Of a stretch of 64,000 bases of DNA, positions 1 through 8,336 are shown one piece after another. The notes under the pieces were generated by a model, which was not told where the DNA came from, searched no databases, and saw only the letters and a program-made list of their open reading frames with translations. The DNA is taken from contig CAJXLB010000006.1 in NCBI GenBank assembly GCA_913055905.1, positions 62,001 through 126,000 of the forward strand, written 5' to 3'. The translations under genes were made by a program, and so were the position numbers. Origin of the DNA: an uncultured Winogradskyella sp. (lineage in GTDB: Bacteria; Bacteroidota; Bacteroidia; Flavobacteriales; Flavobacteriaceae). Position 1 is the stretch's first letter, and every line of letters starts with the position of its first letter.

Positions 1-297
1 CTCAATACGGCCATTACGCTGTACCGCAAATCCAAAAGACGTGTCAAAACACAAGCTTTTGACAGTGTTCAATTTAAAATAAAGGCCGATGCATATGACG
101 ATACCGAAGAAGAACAGCTTAAGCTTATGTACAATGCCATAAGACAATTAAACGACATAGATAAAGCGCTTGTCTTTTTGTATTTAGAAGATAAAAACTA
201 TAAAGAGATAAGTGAAACCCTAGGAATATCTGAAGTGAACGCGCGCGTGAAAATGAATAGGGTTAAAAAGAAATTGAAAACAATATTAAATCCGTAA
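1..297 (+). CDS. RNA polymerase ECF sigma factor, C-terminal part
   Basis: The reading frame is open from base 1 to the TAA at 295-297, so the 5' end lies outside the window and 98 residues remain. The end contains a sigma region 4 helix-turn-helix: residues about 68-92 read KNYKEISETLGISEVNARVK, the usual spacing for binding the -35 type element. The upstream helical stretch (YNAIRQLNDIDKALVFLYL) fits the conserved start of region 4. The next gene, a membrane protein, begins 4 bases later and is probably a partner or anti-sigma-like factor. The target regulon cannot be inferred. Confidence 0.85.
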   Translation, partial: LNTAITLYRKSKRRVKTQAFDSVQFKIKADAYDDTEEEQLKLMYNAIRQLNDIDKALVFLYLEDKNYKEISETLGISEVNARVKMNRVKKKLKTILNP

Positions 298-301
298 GCT
301 T

Positions 302-934
302 ATGGATGAATTAGATTTATTAAAACAGGATTGGAATAAAGATCATAGTGACTATAAAAATTATGAAGCTCCTGAAATATATTCCTTACTGCATAAGAAA
401 TCGTCAAGTATAGTAAAGACACTGTTTTATATAAGTGTTGCCGAGCTCGTGTTTTGGGTACTTATAAGCTATGTGCCCTATTTCTGCTCGGACAGCATGA
501 AGCAACGGCTAGAAGAAAGTTATGAAAACCCATGGTTTGTTGGCTTAACCGTTTTGGGTTTTGTGGTCATTGCCGTTTTTGTATATCTGTTGTACAGCTC
601 ATATAAGTCCATTTCTACCACAGACAATGTGAGGCGCTTAATGAAGCGTATTTTGCGCACCCGAAAAGTTATAAAGTACTATGTGCTCTATAATTTAATA
701 ATGATTTTTATTTCCGTACCTCTATCCTTGTATTTTGAATTTGAGCAAAATCCTGTATTTCATGACGAAGTAGAACACATGAACAATACTCAAATGATGA
801 TTCTTCTAGGCGTAACTATAGTGGTAACTGCGATACTGGTAGGTCTTATTTGGCTTTTTTACAGACTTCTTTATGGTATTCTACTAAAACGGCTTAATAG
901 AAATTATGAAGAACTAAAACGATTTGAAGTTTAG
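302..934 (+). CDS. Membrane protein cotranscribed with the ECF sigma factor
   Basis: This 210-residue protein has a charged N-terminal stretch of about 40 residues (MDELDLLKQDWNKDH), then about four hydrophobic segments near residues 42-60, 78-100, 122-142 and 164-192. It starts 4 bases after the sigma factor stop, which implies one transcript. The short soluble N-terminus before the membrane part and the position are what a sigma-sequestering membrane protein would have, but no zinc-binding anti-sigma motif is visible, so that role is inference. Its stop overlaps by a few bases the stop of the convergent acyltransferase gene. Confidence 0.7.
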   Translation: MDELDLLKQDWNKDHSDYKNYEAPEIYSLLHKKSSSIVKTLFYISVAELVFWVLISYVPYFCSDSMKQRLEESYENPWFVGLTVLGFVVIAVFVYLLYSSYKSISTTDNVRRLMKRILRTRKVIKYYVLYNLIMIFISVPLSLYFEFEQNPVFHDEVEHMNNTQMMILLGVTIVVTAILVGLIWLFYRLLYGILLKRLNRNYEELKRFEV

Positions 935-1737
935 CGATACCAATCCCTGAGCTCCCTATTTAAACGTTCTTTTTCTTCGAGTTCTTCTTCAGGAATAACT
1001 TTAAGGAAGGAAGGGTGCTGCTCAATGGCATATTCTATTTTCTCAACGATTTCTGGAATCGTAGCGTTTTCATAATCGATATCCAATGGTGCTTTTATTT
1101 CCATGGACTGATAAATATTTTTCTTTTTTACGCGTAGACCTTTTTTATCAAAAGAACGCCTAAACCCATCAATTACTATCGGCACTACAATAGGTTTGTA
1201 AGTTTTGATAATGTGGGCCGTACCTTTTCTAATGGGCTTAAATGGCGTCGTGGTACCTTGAGGAAAAGTAATCACCCAACCATCATCTAAAGCCTTTTTT
1301 ATATTGGTAATATCGCTCATCTTAACCTGCCTATTGACAGCCTGTCCCTTGCTTCTCCAAGTGCGCTCTATGCTAATGGAGCCTGTGTAGGCAAATATCT
1401 TTGGGAGTAAACCCGATTTCATAGTTTCCTTTGCTGCGACGTAATAAATATTGAGTTTCGGATTCCATAAGTAGCCAACATTCTTAATACTATCCAACCT
1501 GCCGCTCAAACTTGCATTGAATACATGAAACATCGCTATAACATCTGCAAAATAGGTTTGGTGGTTAGATATGAAAAGTACATTGGTTTCTGGTAGGTTC
1601 TTAATGATTTCAGAGCCTTCTATCTGAAGTTCGTTAAATCCTCTAAACCTCCTATGGGTAAGTAATCCGAGGATTCTAATTAACCATTTTTTTACAAAAA
1701 GTATATGACCAAATGGATTGGTTTTAAATAAGCCCAT
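931..1737 (-). CDS. PlsC-type 1-acyl-glycerol-3-phosphate acyltransferase family protein
   Basis: This 268-residue protein of the lysophospholipid acyltransferase superfamily would transfer an acyl chain to a lysophospholipid or other amphiphile at the inner membrane. The block SNHQTYFAD (57-65) is the catalytic motif I, but His59 and Asp65 are five residues apart, whereas the family norm is HX4D. Motif III reads FPQGTTT (158-164) instead of FPEGTRS. The fold, the basic N-terminus and the length still fit PlsC. Because two motifs depart from the glycerophosphate consensus, the true acceptor could be another lipid (for example an ornithine or glycine lipid). Confidence 0.8.
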   Translation of the reverse strand: MGLFKTNPFGHILFVKKWLIRILGLLTHRRFRGFNELQIEGSEIIKNLPETNVLFISNHQTYFADVIAMFHVFNASLSGRLDSIKNVGYLWNPKLNIYYVAAKETMKSGLLPKIFAYTGSISIERTWRSKGQAVNRQVKMSDITNIKKALDDGWVITFPQGTTTPFKPIRKGTAHIIKTYKPIVVPIVIDGFRRSFDKKGLRVKKKNIYQSMEIKAPLDIDYENATIPEIVEKIEYAIEQHPSFLKVIPEEELEEKERLNRELRDWYR

Positions 1738-1785
1738 ACATTGATTTTGGCATTACAGATTTACAAATGTAATAATTTCAAATTC

Positions 1786-2427
1786 CTATAATACTTGTTT
1801 TAACAAGTCTTTTATTTCCCCTAACATCATGGCTGTAGCGCCCCAAACGACATGGCCATTAAGGCGAAAGGCAGGAACTTCAACCTCAACATTATACGAG
1901 GTTGGCACTTTCGTGCTGATCCTATTGGACTCCAATAAAAACTCCTGTAGGCCAATCTCTATGATAGCTTCTACCTCATCATCTTGTTTTCTAAATTGAG
2001 GAAAGTAGTCCAAAAGTCCCAAGTAAGGATGCACCAAGTAATTGCTCGGAGGAATGTAGAGCGGTGAGAGAGCTTTAACAACATGAATCTTTTGTCCAGG
2101 CACACCTATTTCTTCCTCGGTTTCCCTCAGTGCTGTTATTCTTAAACTTATGTCCTGGTCTTCAAACTTGCCACCTGGAAAACCAACCTGGGCCGAATGA
2201 ACCCCTTTGTAGGTTTTGCGCAATATTAATACAAGATGGGTATATCCCTTTAAATCAGGATAGAACAAGGCCATAACGCCTGCCTTTTTTGCCGATTTGG
2301 CTCTTTGTTGCATCTTTTTGGCCAATTCCAGACGATACGGTGGCGACATTTTAGCATGGGAAGACTCGCCAAAAAGTTCGAGATGTTTTATTTTTACTAC
2401 AGATTCCTGAAACCTATTAAATTGCAT
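1786..2427 (-). CDS. CoA pyrophosphatase, Nudix hydrolase family
   Basis: This 213-residue Nudix hydrolase probably cleaves coenzyme A or acyl-CoA to phosphopantetheine and 3',5'-ADP. The Nudix region spans about 83-109: FPGGKFEDQD, then ALRETEEEIG, with the Glu residues that bind Mg. The preceding stretch LRKTYKGVHSAQVG matches the extra conserved block that marks the CoA-specific (NudL-like) branch. The start codon lies only 2 bases from the divergent cyclophilin start at 2430, so the promoter of each gene must sit in or near the 5' coding part of the other. Confidence 0.88.
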   Translation of the reverse strand: MQFNRFQESVVKIKHLELFGESSHAKMSPPYRLELAKKMQQRAKSAKKAGVMALFYPDLKGYTHLVLILRKTYKGVHSAQVGFPGGKFEDQDISLRITALRETEEEIGVPGQKIHVVKALSPLYIPPSNYLVHPYLGLLDYFPQFRKQDDEVEAIIEIGLQEFLLESNRISTKVPTSYNVEVEVPAFRLNGHVVWGATAMMLGEIKDLLKQVL

Positions 2428-2429
2428 TT

Positions 2430-3137
2430 ATGAGATTTCTATTAGTTCTATGTTCTGTATTGGTTTTTTCAAGCTGTGAAGATAAGCAAACTTCAAAACA
2501 AACTACGAACCCAGAAACTAAAGTAGACACCCTCTCCAAAAAGAAATCAAAACCTCCAAAATCCAAAAAAAGCAAACCCGACTTCCCAATTCTAACGGAT
2601 GACAATGCCATGGAATTCTTCTTGGAATACAGTAAGGAGCATGACGAAGACAAGGTGAGAATCACCACAGATTTTGGAACAATTGACATTCAACTCTATG
2701 ATAAAACAAGATTTCACCGTGCTAATTTTGTGTATTTGACCAAACGGAATTATTTTGATGGAACGCAATTTTATCGCGTGGTGAAAAATTTTGTCATTCA
2801 AGGTGGTAGCAGCGATGATTACAATATTGCTGAAAGACGCCGAAAAATTGGCAAATACCTTCTTCCTCCAGATACGAAACGTGGCTATACACATAAACGA
2901 GGTGCTGTCTCTATGCCAAGTAGTGAAATTGAAAATGCCTACAAGCTAGCTTCTCCTTTTCAGTTTTTTATTGTGCAACGCCAAGGTGGCGCTAAATATC
3001 TCGATGGAGACTACACAGTTTTTGGTGAAGTTATTGACGGTATGGATGTAGTGGATGAAATTGCCAATGTTGAAACCGATGAAGGAGAATGGCCTCTAAA
3101 AAATGTTTACATCAGAAAAGTAGAATTAATCGACTAG
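2430..3137 (+). CDS. Cyclophilin-type peptidyl-prolyl isomerase, lipoprotein
   Basis: This 235-residue protein begins with a lipoprotein signal (MRFLLVLCSVLVFSSC, lipid-modified Cys16), followed by a Lys/Pro/Ser-rich linker to about residue 50, then a cyclophilin domain from about 70 to 233. Cyclophilin landmarks are GTIDIQLYD, FYRVVKNFVIQGG and the later FQFFIV and DGDYTVFGEVIDG. It would catalyse proline isomerisation in proteins of the periplasm or outer membrane face. The start is fixed by the signal peptide and lies 2 bases from the divergent Nudix gene. Confidence 0.9.
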   Translation: MRFLLVLCSVLVFSSCEDKQTSKQTTNPETKVDTLSKKKSKPPKSKKSKPDFPILTDDNAMEFFLEYSKEHDEDKVRITTDFGTIDIQLYDKTRFHRANFVYLTKRNYFDGTQFYRVVKNFVIQGGSSDDYNIAERRRKIGKYLLPPDTKRGYTHKRGAVSMPSSEIENAYKLASPFQFFIVQRQGGAKYLDGDYTVFGEVIDGMDVVDEIANVETDEGEWPLKNVYIRKVELID

Positions 3138-3145
3138 ATTTTCGT

Positions 3146-3754
3146 CTATTCTTTTTTGTAAAGGCTAGGCAAACTGATTTTAAACACCACGGCAAGGAGT
3201 CTAATAGCAATCACAACCGCACCAGCTATTAGGAAAATAAGATTGACGTCACCTGTAAATTCACGAAGCAAAAAATAAACCATGCCACCAACGATGCAGG
3301 CCGTGGCATATATTTCCTTATGAAAAATCACTGGAATATCATTACACAAAATATCTCGAATAACACCGCCAAAGCAAGCGGAAATGGTACCCAATGTAAT
3401 ACAAATTACTGGGTGTAAATCTGCAGTTAAACCTTTCTCAATTCCTATGACCGTATAGAGACCAATACCTATGGTATCAAATAAAAACAAAGAACGCCTA
3501 AGGTGCTTTAATTTATCCCTAAACAACATGGCTAGTAGAGCAGCTATTGATATTACTGTAATAAACGTCATATCGCGCATCCAAAACACTGGTGTGTTTC
3601 CAATGAGTGCATCTCTAAGGGTCCCGCCTCCCACAGCAGTGACAAATGCGATAATGTAGACGCCAAAAGCATCCAAACGCTTATTCATAGCCACGAGAAC
3701 ACCAGAAATAGCAAAGGCAATAGTTCCTAAAATATCAATAGTTTGAATAAACAT
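3146..3754 (-). CDS. Trimeric intracellular cation channel (TRIC, UPF0126) family protein
   Basis: This 202-residue membrane protein has two homologous halves of three helices. Each half carries the glycine-rich signature: GGGTLRDALIGNTPVFW near residues 42-58 and CFGGVIRDILCNDIPVIF near residues 127-144. These belong to the YicG/TRIC family, whose prokaryotic members form potassium-permeable trimers. Its start overlaps the stop of the RDD gene (TAATG), so the two are translationally coupled. Confidence 0.88.
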   Translation of the reverse strand: MFIQTIDILGTIAFAISGVLVAMNKRLDAFGVYIIAFVTAVGGGTLRDALIGNTPVFWMRDMTFITVISIAALLAMLFRDKLKHLRRSLFLFDTIGIGLYTVIGIEKGLTADLHPVICITLGTISACFGGVIRDILCNDIPVIFHKEIYATACIVGGMVYFLLREFTGDVNLIFLIAGAVVIAIRLLAVVFKISLPSLYKKE

Positions 3755-4479
3755 TACATATTCTGGGTGTAGTAGTTATAATCCTTTAAAATGGTGTCGA
3801 TGAATTGTACATCGTACATATCGGATTCTATTTGAAGTAAATCACAGATTTTTTTGCGCAGGAGCGTTAAGGTTTTAAAATCACTATTCTTTCTAGATAT
3901 GGTATAAGCCTCTTTTATGATTCTTACATCTTTATCAGTCAATTGTGTAACGGTATTAAAAACCGGTTGGTAGTCTTCTTCAACCTCTTCGAGTATAGTA
4001 CTGCTGATGTTGTGCTTTTTCTTTACGCTTATAACTACGGTTCCTGCTGCCGCATCTCCAATACGCTGTTTTTTATCGGATAGCAAAATGCTTAAGATAC
4101 CTATGGATGGTGAAAATATCCAAAGGTCCACTATGCGAAGCATCCATCTTACAAAAAGATTATACCATTCTGTAGGTGCGCCATCCAACCTCACCACTTT
4201 AATTCGCATAATCATTTTTCCTATGGTCTGACCTCCAAATAATATGTGAAAAATAAGTGAGTAGAAAAACGCAGGAAGCAAGAATAGGCCCAAGAATCCA
4301 CGTTGCGTCCAAGTATCTGCATCAAAGATTTGGGACAGGGCCACCACATTCTCCATGATGGTCATATAGGTTAAAATGATAATGCCATCAATTAAAAATG
4401 CTACAGCTCGCTCTCCCAAGCCAATGAGCTTGTAATCAAGGTTAACATTTTGAGCGGTGTTAATTGCTAAATTGCCCAT
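3754..4479 (-). CDS. RDD family membrane protein
   Basis: This protein of about 241 residues carries an RDD domain of three membrane segments; the marks are LGERAVAFLIDGIIILTY, GGQTIGKMIMRIKVVR and LRIVDLWIFSPSIGILSILL. A soluble tail of about 80 residues follows. I start it at the ATG ending at 4479 (MGNLAINTAQNV): the open frame extends upstream to 4581, but that part is unlike the family and would run into the divergent SpoIIM gene. Function of the family is poorly known (transport or envelope). RDD proteins often sit beside MoxR/DUF58 clusters, as here. Confidence 0.8.
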   Translation of the reverse strand: MGNLAINTAQNVNLDYKLIGLGERAVAFLIDGIIILTYMTIMENVVALSQIFDADTWTQRGFLGLFLLPAFFYSLIFHILFGGQTIGKMIMRIKVVRLDGAPTEWYNLFVRWMLRIVDLWIFSPSIGILSILLSDKKQRIGDAAAGTVVISVKKKHNISSTILEEVEEDYQPVFNTVTQLTDKDVRIIKEAYTISRKNSDFKTLTLLRKKICDLLQIESDMYDVQFIDTILKDYNYYTQNM

Positions 4480-4513
4480 TGCGGTGTATCTTCGTTCTAA
4501 ATTAAAATGATTT

Positions 4514-5497
4514 ATGCGCGAGGCTGCATTTGTGAAGCAAAATAAGGAAAAATGGATCGGTTTTGAAAAGGCATTGACCAATAATGTGAAAATAAATCCA
4601 GATGACCTTGCTTCCTATTATATTCAGCTCACCAACGATCTTTCTTACGCCCAAACCTATTATCCAGATAGTAAAACCCTACTCTATCTGAATTCCCTCG
4701 CCTCTCGGGCCCATCAAAAGATATATGTCACAAAGCGTGAGTCCAAGAATAAAATTATTTCGTTTTGGCGCGATGAATTTCCCTTATTTTTCAGGCAATA
4801 TCACAACACCTTACTTTATGCCTTTTTAATATTTACATCTGCCGTTCTTATTGGTGTGGTCTCTACACTTAACGATGATTCGTTTATCCGACTTATTCTC
4901 GGGGACTACTATGTTAATATGACCATAGAGAACATAGAAAACGGTGAACCCATGGCCGTTTACAAAAGCGGTAGTGAAATTGGTTCTTTTTTAGGTATAA
5001 CCATAAACAATATTCGGGTAGCTATTATCGCTTTTGCGCTTGGCGTAATTTTCAGCGTAGGCACCATTTATGTTTTATTTAGCAATGGTATAATGCTTGG
5101 GGCTTTCATTACTTTTTTTTACAACTATGGTATTTTAGAAAAAACCTCAACCGTTTGGCTACATGGCACCATTGAAATTTCCGTTATTGTTATTGCAGGT
5201 TGTGCTGGACTTGTCATGGGAAATAGCTTTCTGTTTCCAAAAACCTATTCCAGACGTATTGCCTTTATGAAAGGCGCCAAAGATGGCTTAAAGATCGTGG
5301 TGAGTACCATACCATTTTTTATTATCGCCGGCTTTATCGAAGGCTTTATTACGCGTTATGGCGAACAAATGCCTTGGTTTATTGCTTATGGTATCATCTT
5401 AGTGTCTTTATTTCTTATTGTTTATTATTATATCGTTTATCCTATTCTGTTGCACAAAGCCCAATCTATTAAACTCGCAAATCTAGATAACTCGTGA
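4514..5497 (+). CDS. Stage II sporulation protein M (SpoIIM)-like membrane protein
   Basis: This 327-residue protein has a soluble N-terminal region of about 90 residues (MREAAFVKQNKEKW), then several hydrophobic helices typical of the SpoIIM family, with conserved GSEIGSFLGITINNIRVAIIAF and the following LWLHGTIEI-like block (here VWLHGTIEISVIV). In Firmicutes SpoIIM helps peptidoglycan remodelling in engulfment; this organism is not a spore former, so another envelope role is likely. It is first in a six-gene operon with a MoxR ATPase; the next gene starts within its stop codon (GTGA). Confidence 0.85.
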   Translation: MREAAFVKQNKEKWIGFEKALTNNVKINPDDLASYYIQLTNDLSYAQTYYPDSKTLLYLNSLASRAHQKIYVTKRESKNKIISFWRDEFPLFFRQYHNTLLYAFLIFTSAVLIGVVSTLNDDSFIRLILGDYYVNMTIENIENGEPMAVYKSGSEIGSFLGITINNIRVAIIAFALGVIFSVGTIYVLFSNGIMLGAFITFFYNYGILEKTSTVWLHGTIEISVIVIAGCAGLVMGNSFLFPKTYSRRIAFMKGAKDGLKIVVSTIPFFIIAGFIEGFITRYGEQMPWFIAYGIILVSLFLIVYYYIVYPILLHKAQSIKLANLDNS

Positions 5498-6414
5498 AGG
5501 ACACCTATATTGAACTAAGGACCAGAAGTACTTTTGGTGATATCATTAACACCTACTTTTTGTTTTTAAAATATAATTTTAAAGCCTATACCAATTTATA
5601 TCTGAGATATAATGCGGCTAGCATCGTTCTTACCCTAATTGCCTCCTATTTATTGGTGACAGGATTCATGGGATTGGCCAGTAGAGATTTTAGGTTTGGT
5701 ATGGGAAATAATATAGAAAGCGATAGCTACTTCATTGGAGGCTTAGTCGTCTTTTTGCTTATTTTATTTGTAACCTCTTTGATTAATTATAGCTTTTCGA
5801 GCGCCTATATTGCCTCATACGTAAAAAATCGTGGTGTTATAGATTCTAAAGCTATTTGGCAGAGTATACTAAACAACTTAGGAACCATAATCGTATTTAT
5901 TCTAATTGGCGCTTTACTCTATGGCCTTTACTTAATTATATCTGTAATGGTTTCCTTTATTCCTCTGCTTGGTATGATTATACAATATGGTCTAAGTTTT
6001 ACCTTGACCGCTATCTTCGGATTAACGTTCATGTCTATTTTTGCCTCGCAAAAGACCTTTGGTGATGCCATTTCTGAAGGGTTCGATTTCACCTTTTCTA
6101 ATTTTTGGCGTGTTATTTTATACGGCTTGGTCATTGGTATCTTAAACTTTTTGATTTCAGCTTTAATTGCCGCGATACCAAGCGTTATTATAGGTGTTTA
6201 TGTTTATTTTTCTGTTGAAAGCAACGTAGACTTGTTAACCAGCACCTTTGCAACACTGGTTTTTACATTCGGATTTGCCGCTTTTATACTCTCCTTTATT
6301 TACACACAGGCTCTATCTCAATTGTCTTATGGTATTTTATACTACAACCTCTTTGAGATGAAATACAATGTCTTCCTGCGAGAAAAAATTGAACAGATTG
6401 GAAGTGTTGAGTAG
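5494..6414 (+). CDS. Polytopic membrane protein of the SpoIIM-MoxR operon
   Basis: This 306-residue protein starts at a GTG that overlaps the stop of the SpoIIM-like gene. After a short N-terminal stretch (ELRTRSTFGDIINTYFLFLK) it has about six membrane helices with glycine and small-residue patterns. The pattern resembles the membrane part of DUF4013/GDPD-type proteins, but I cannot name a catalytic motif. Position and overlap show it belongs to the same complex or pathway as its neighbours; most likely it is an integral partner of the MoxR/DUF58 system. Confidence 0.75.
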   Translation: MKDTYIELRTRSTFGDIINTYFLFLKYNFKAYTNLYLRYNAASIVLTLIASYLLVTGFMGLASRDFRFGMGNNIESDSYFIGGLVVFLLILFVTSLINYSFSSAYIASYVKNRGVIDSKAIWQSILNNLGTIIVFILIGALLYGLYLIISVMVSFIPLLGMIIQYGLSFTLTAIFGLTFMSIFASQKTFGDAISEGFDFTFSNFWRVILYGLVIGILNFLISALIAAIPSVIIGVYVYFSVESNVDLLTSTFATLVFTFGFAAFILSFIYTQALSQLSYGILYYNLFEMKYNVFLREKIEQIGSVE

Positions 6415-7138
6415 CGCAAGGCACACATATCGCTGGCCTATAGGTTTTGCCATGCTTAACCCTGTATTGTTTTGGTCACAAAACCTGAAGGAGGTACAAT
6501 TGGATTCCTCTAATCTAGACATTACACCGTTTAAGGAAAATATTACCGATCGTTATAGTGGAGACGAATTCAATTACGATATCAATGATACAGGAGGCGT
6601 CAATTTAATGCAGCGCATTTTAAGAAAATTCTTTGGATGGCTTTCGGATGTCTTTGGTTTTGATATTGATTTTTTGGATTATCAAACCTTAGAGTATATT
6701 ATCTATGGCGCTCTTGGAGTCATTGTACTCTATTTACTGTTGAAGTTTTTATTGGAGAACCCTGTAAGTTCTGTCTTTAAAACCGAGGACAAAACCATTG
6801 AAGGATTCAAATTTATTGAAGAGGATATTAAACAGGTAGATTTTGATAAGCTTATTAAACAAGCCATTAAGGACAACAACTATAGACTTGCCACACGTTA
6901 CCTTTATTTAAAGACCTTGAAAATATTGGCTGATAAAGAGGTTATAGAGTGGCATTTTGAAAAAACAAATTCAGACTACCTTAATGAAATTAAAGATGCC
7001 AACACAAAAGGGCTGTTTAAACGCGTCTCCTACATTTACGATTATATCTGGTATGGCGAATTTCCTATTGACGAAGTCACTTACAATAAAAACTTTTCAG
7101 ATTTCAATAAACTCATAAAAACATCACAACATGGATAA
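6368..7138 (+). CDS. DUF4129-containing membrane protein
   Basis: The open frame codes for up to 256 residues. One clear membrane helix lies near residues 114-132 (IIYGALGVIVLYLLLKFLL). The cytoplasmic C-terminal part carries the DUF4129 pattern: AIKDNNYRLATRYLYLKTLKIL and later YIYDYIWYGEFPID. The N-terminus is uncertain: the first ATG gives a 47-base overlap with the preceding gene, while a GTG at 6404 or an ATG at 6452 would give a shorter leader containing a weak signal sequence (MLNPVLFWSQ). DUF4129 is usually found beside MoxR, DUF58 and transglutaminase genes. Confidence 0.8.
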   Translation: MSSCEKKLNRLEVLSSARHTYRWPIGFAMLNPVLFWSQNLKEVQLDSSNLDITPFKENITDRYSGDEFNYDINDTGGVNLMQRILRKFFGWLSDVFGFDIDFLDYQTLEYIIYGALGVIVLYLLLKFLLENPVSSVFKTEDKTIEGFKFIEEDIKQVDFDKLIKQAIKDNNYRLATRYLYLKTLKILADKEVIEWHFEKTNSDYLNEIKDANTKGLFKRVSYIYDYIWYGEFPIDEVTYNKNFSDFNKLIKTSQHG

Positions 7139-8336
7139 GCGTTCTAAAATAGCGCTTTACGTTATCGGTGCTGTGATCGTGCTTATGATGATTGCAGAAG
7201 TCACCAAGCCAAAAGCCATAAATTGGCGAGATTCTTACTCGGCCTCAGATAAAATTCCATTGGGCTGTTTTGTGTTGTATAATGAGCTTAACACCTTTAC
7301 TAACAAACCCATTCTAACATCGGAGGAAAGTGTCTATCAATACCTTAAAACCATAGATAGTACAGAAACAAAATCCATGGTTTTTATCAATAATCGCATT
7401 TATTTTGATGCCGAAGAATCCGAAGCGCTTTTGGATTTTGTAAATAAAGGCAATACGGTGTTTTTAAGCAGTTCTTACTTTTACGGTAATGTTATGGATA
7501 CTTTAAATATCGCTGTTGAGCGACAAGGGTCCAATTTATTTAAAGCAACGTCTGCACATCAATTTACAAGCCCGCACCTCAAAACCTATAATCGCGAATT
7601 CAAAGATGTTATAGAAAATAGCCACTTTGTATCCGTTGATACTCTAAATACAACCATCTTAGGAACAGTAACTACGCCCAACGAAAATGGTAAAGATGTT
7701 ACCAACCCTAATTTGATTAAGGTGACGTATGGCAACTCCAATGGTCAATTTATTTTGCACACCAACCCCTTTGCCTTTACAAATTACCATATGCTTAAAG
7801 GTAATGAGGACTATGCGGCTGCTGTTCTATCCTTTTTACCAAAACAACAAATTATTTGGGATAACAACTATAAAAGTGGCAGAAGAGTAATCACGAGTCC
7901 ATTGCGCTACATTTTACAAAATACCGCTTTGAAATGGGCTTTTTATATAAGTATGTTTGGTCTAATACTATTTGTGATTTTTAGAGGGAAACGCACACAG
8001 CGCATTATACCTGTTATAAATAAGCTAGAAAATGCAACTTTGGATTTTACCCAAACTATTGGGGAATTATACTACCAGCATGGTGATTTTACTAATATTA
8101 TTGAAAAGAAAATTCAGTATTTTTTAGAATTTGTGCGCACCAACTACTATCTCAACACAGCAAACCTAGGACCTGTATTTATAGAAAAACTCGCTGTTAA
8201 ATCGGGCAACTCAAAAGAGGACACCAAAGTCCTTGTAGAGTATATTATATACCTCAAATCAAAAAACAACCATACCGAAGCCGACCTTATAGAATTGAAT
8301 AAAAAAATAGAACAGTTTACAAAACAAAGAAACTAA
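7131..8336 (+). CDS. DUF4350-containing membrane protein
   Basis: This 401-residue protein has an N-terminal membrane helix (KIALYVIGAVIVLMMIAEV), a periplasmic DUF4350 region of about 230 residues (SDKIPLGCFVLYNEL at its start), a second helix near residues 265-285 and a cytoplasmic tail of about 110 residues. The fold of DUF4350 resembles the glutamine-amidotransferase-like sensor of gliding protein GldG-type proteins; I can see no active-site residues to support an enzyme. It overlaps its upstream neighbour by 8 bases and its stop overlaps the MoxR start (TAATG). Confidence 0.82.
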   Translation: MDKRSKIALYVIGAVIVLMMIAEVTKPKAINWRDSYSASDKIPLGCFVLYNELNTFTNKPILTSEESVYQYLKTIDSTETKSMVFINNRIYFDAEESEALLDFVNKGNTVFLSSSYFYGNVMDTLNIAVERQGSNLFKATSAHQFTSPHLKTYNREFKDVIENSHFVSVDTLNTTILGTVTTPNENGKDVTNPNLIKVTYGNSNGQFILHTNPFAFTNYHMLKGNEDYAAAVLSFLPKQQIIWDNNYKSGRRVITSPLRYILQNTALKWAFYISMFGLILFVIFRGKRTQRIIPVINKLENATLDFTQTIGELYYQHGDFTNIIEKKIQYFLEFVRTNYYLNTANLGPVFIEKLAVKSGNSKEDTKVLVEYIIYLKSKNNHTEADLIELNKKIEQFTKQRN

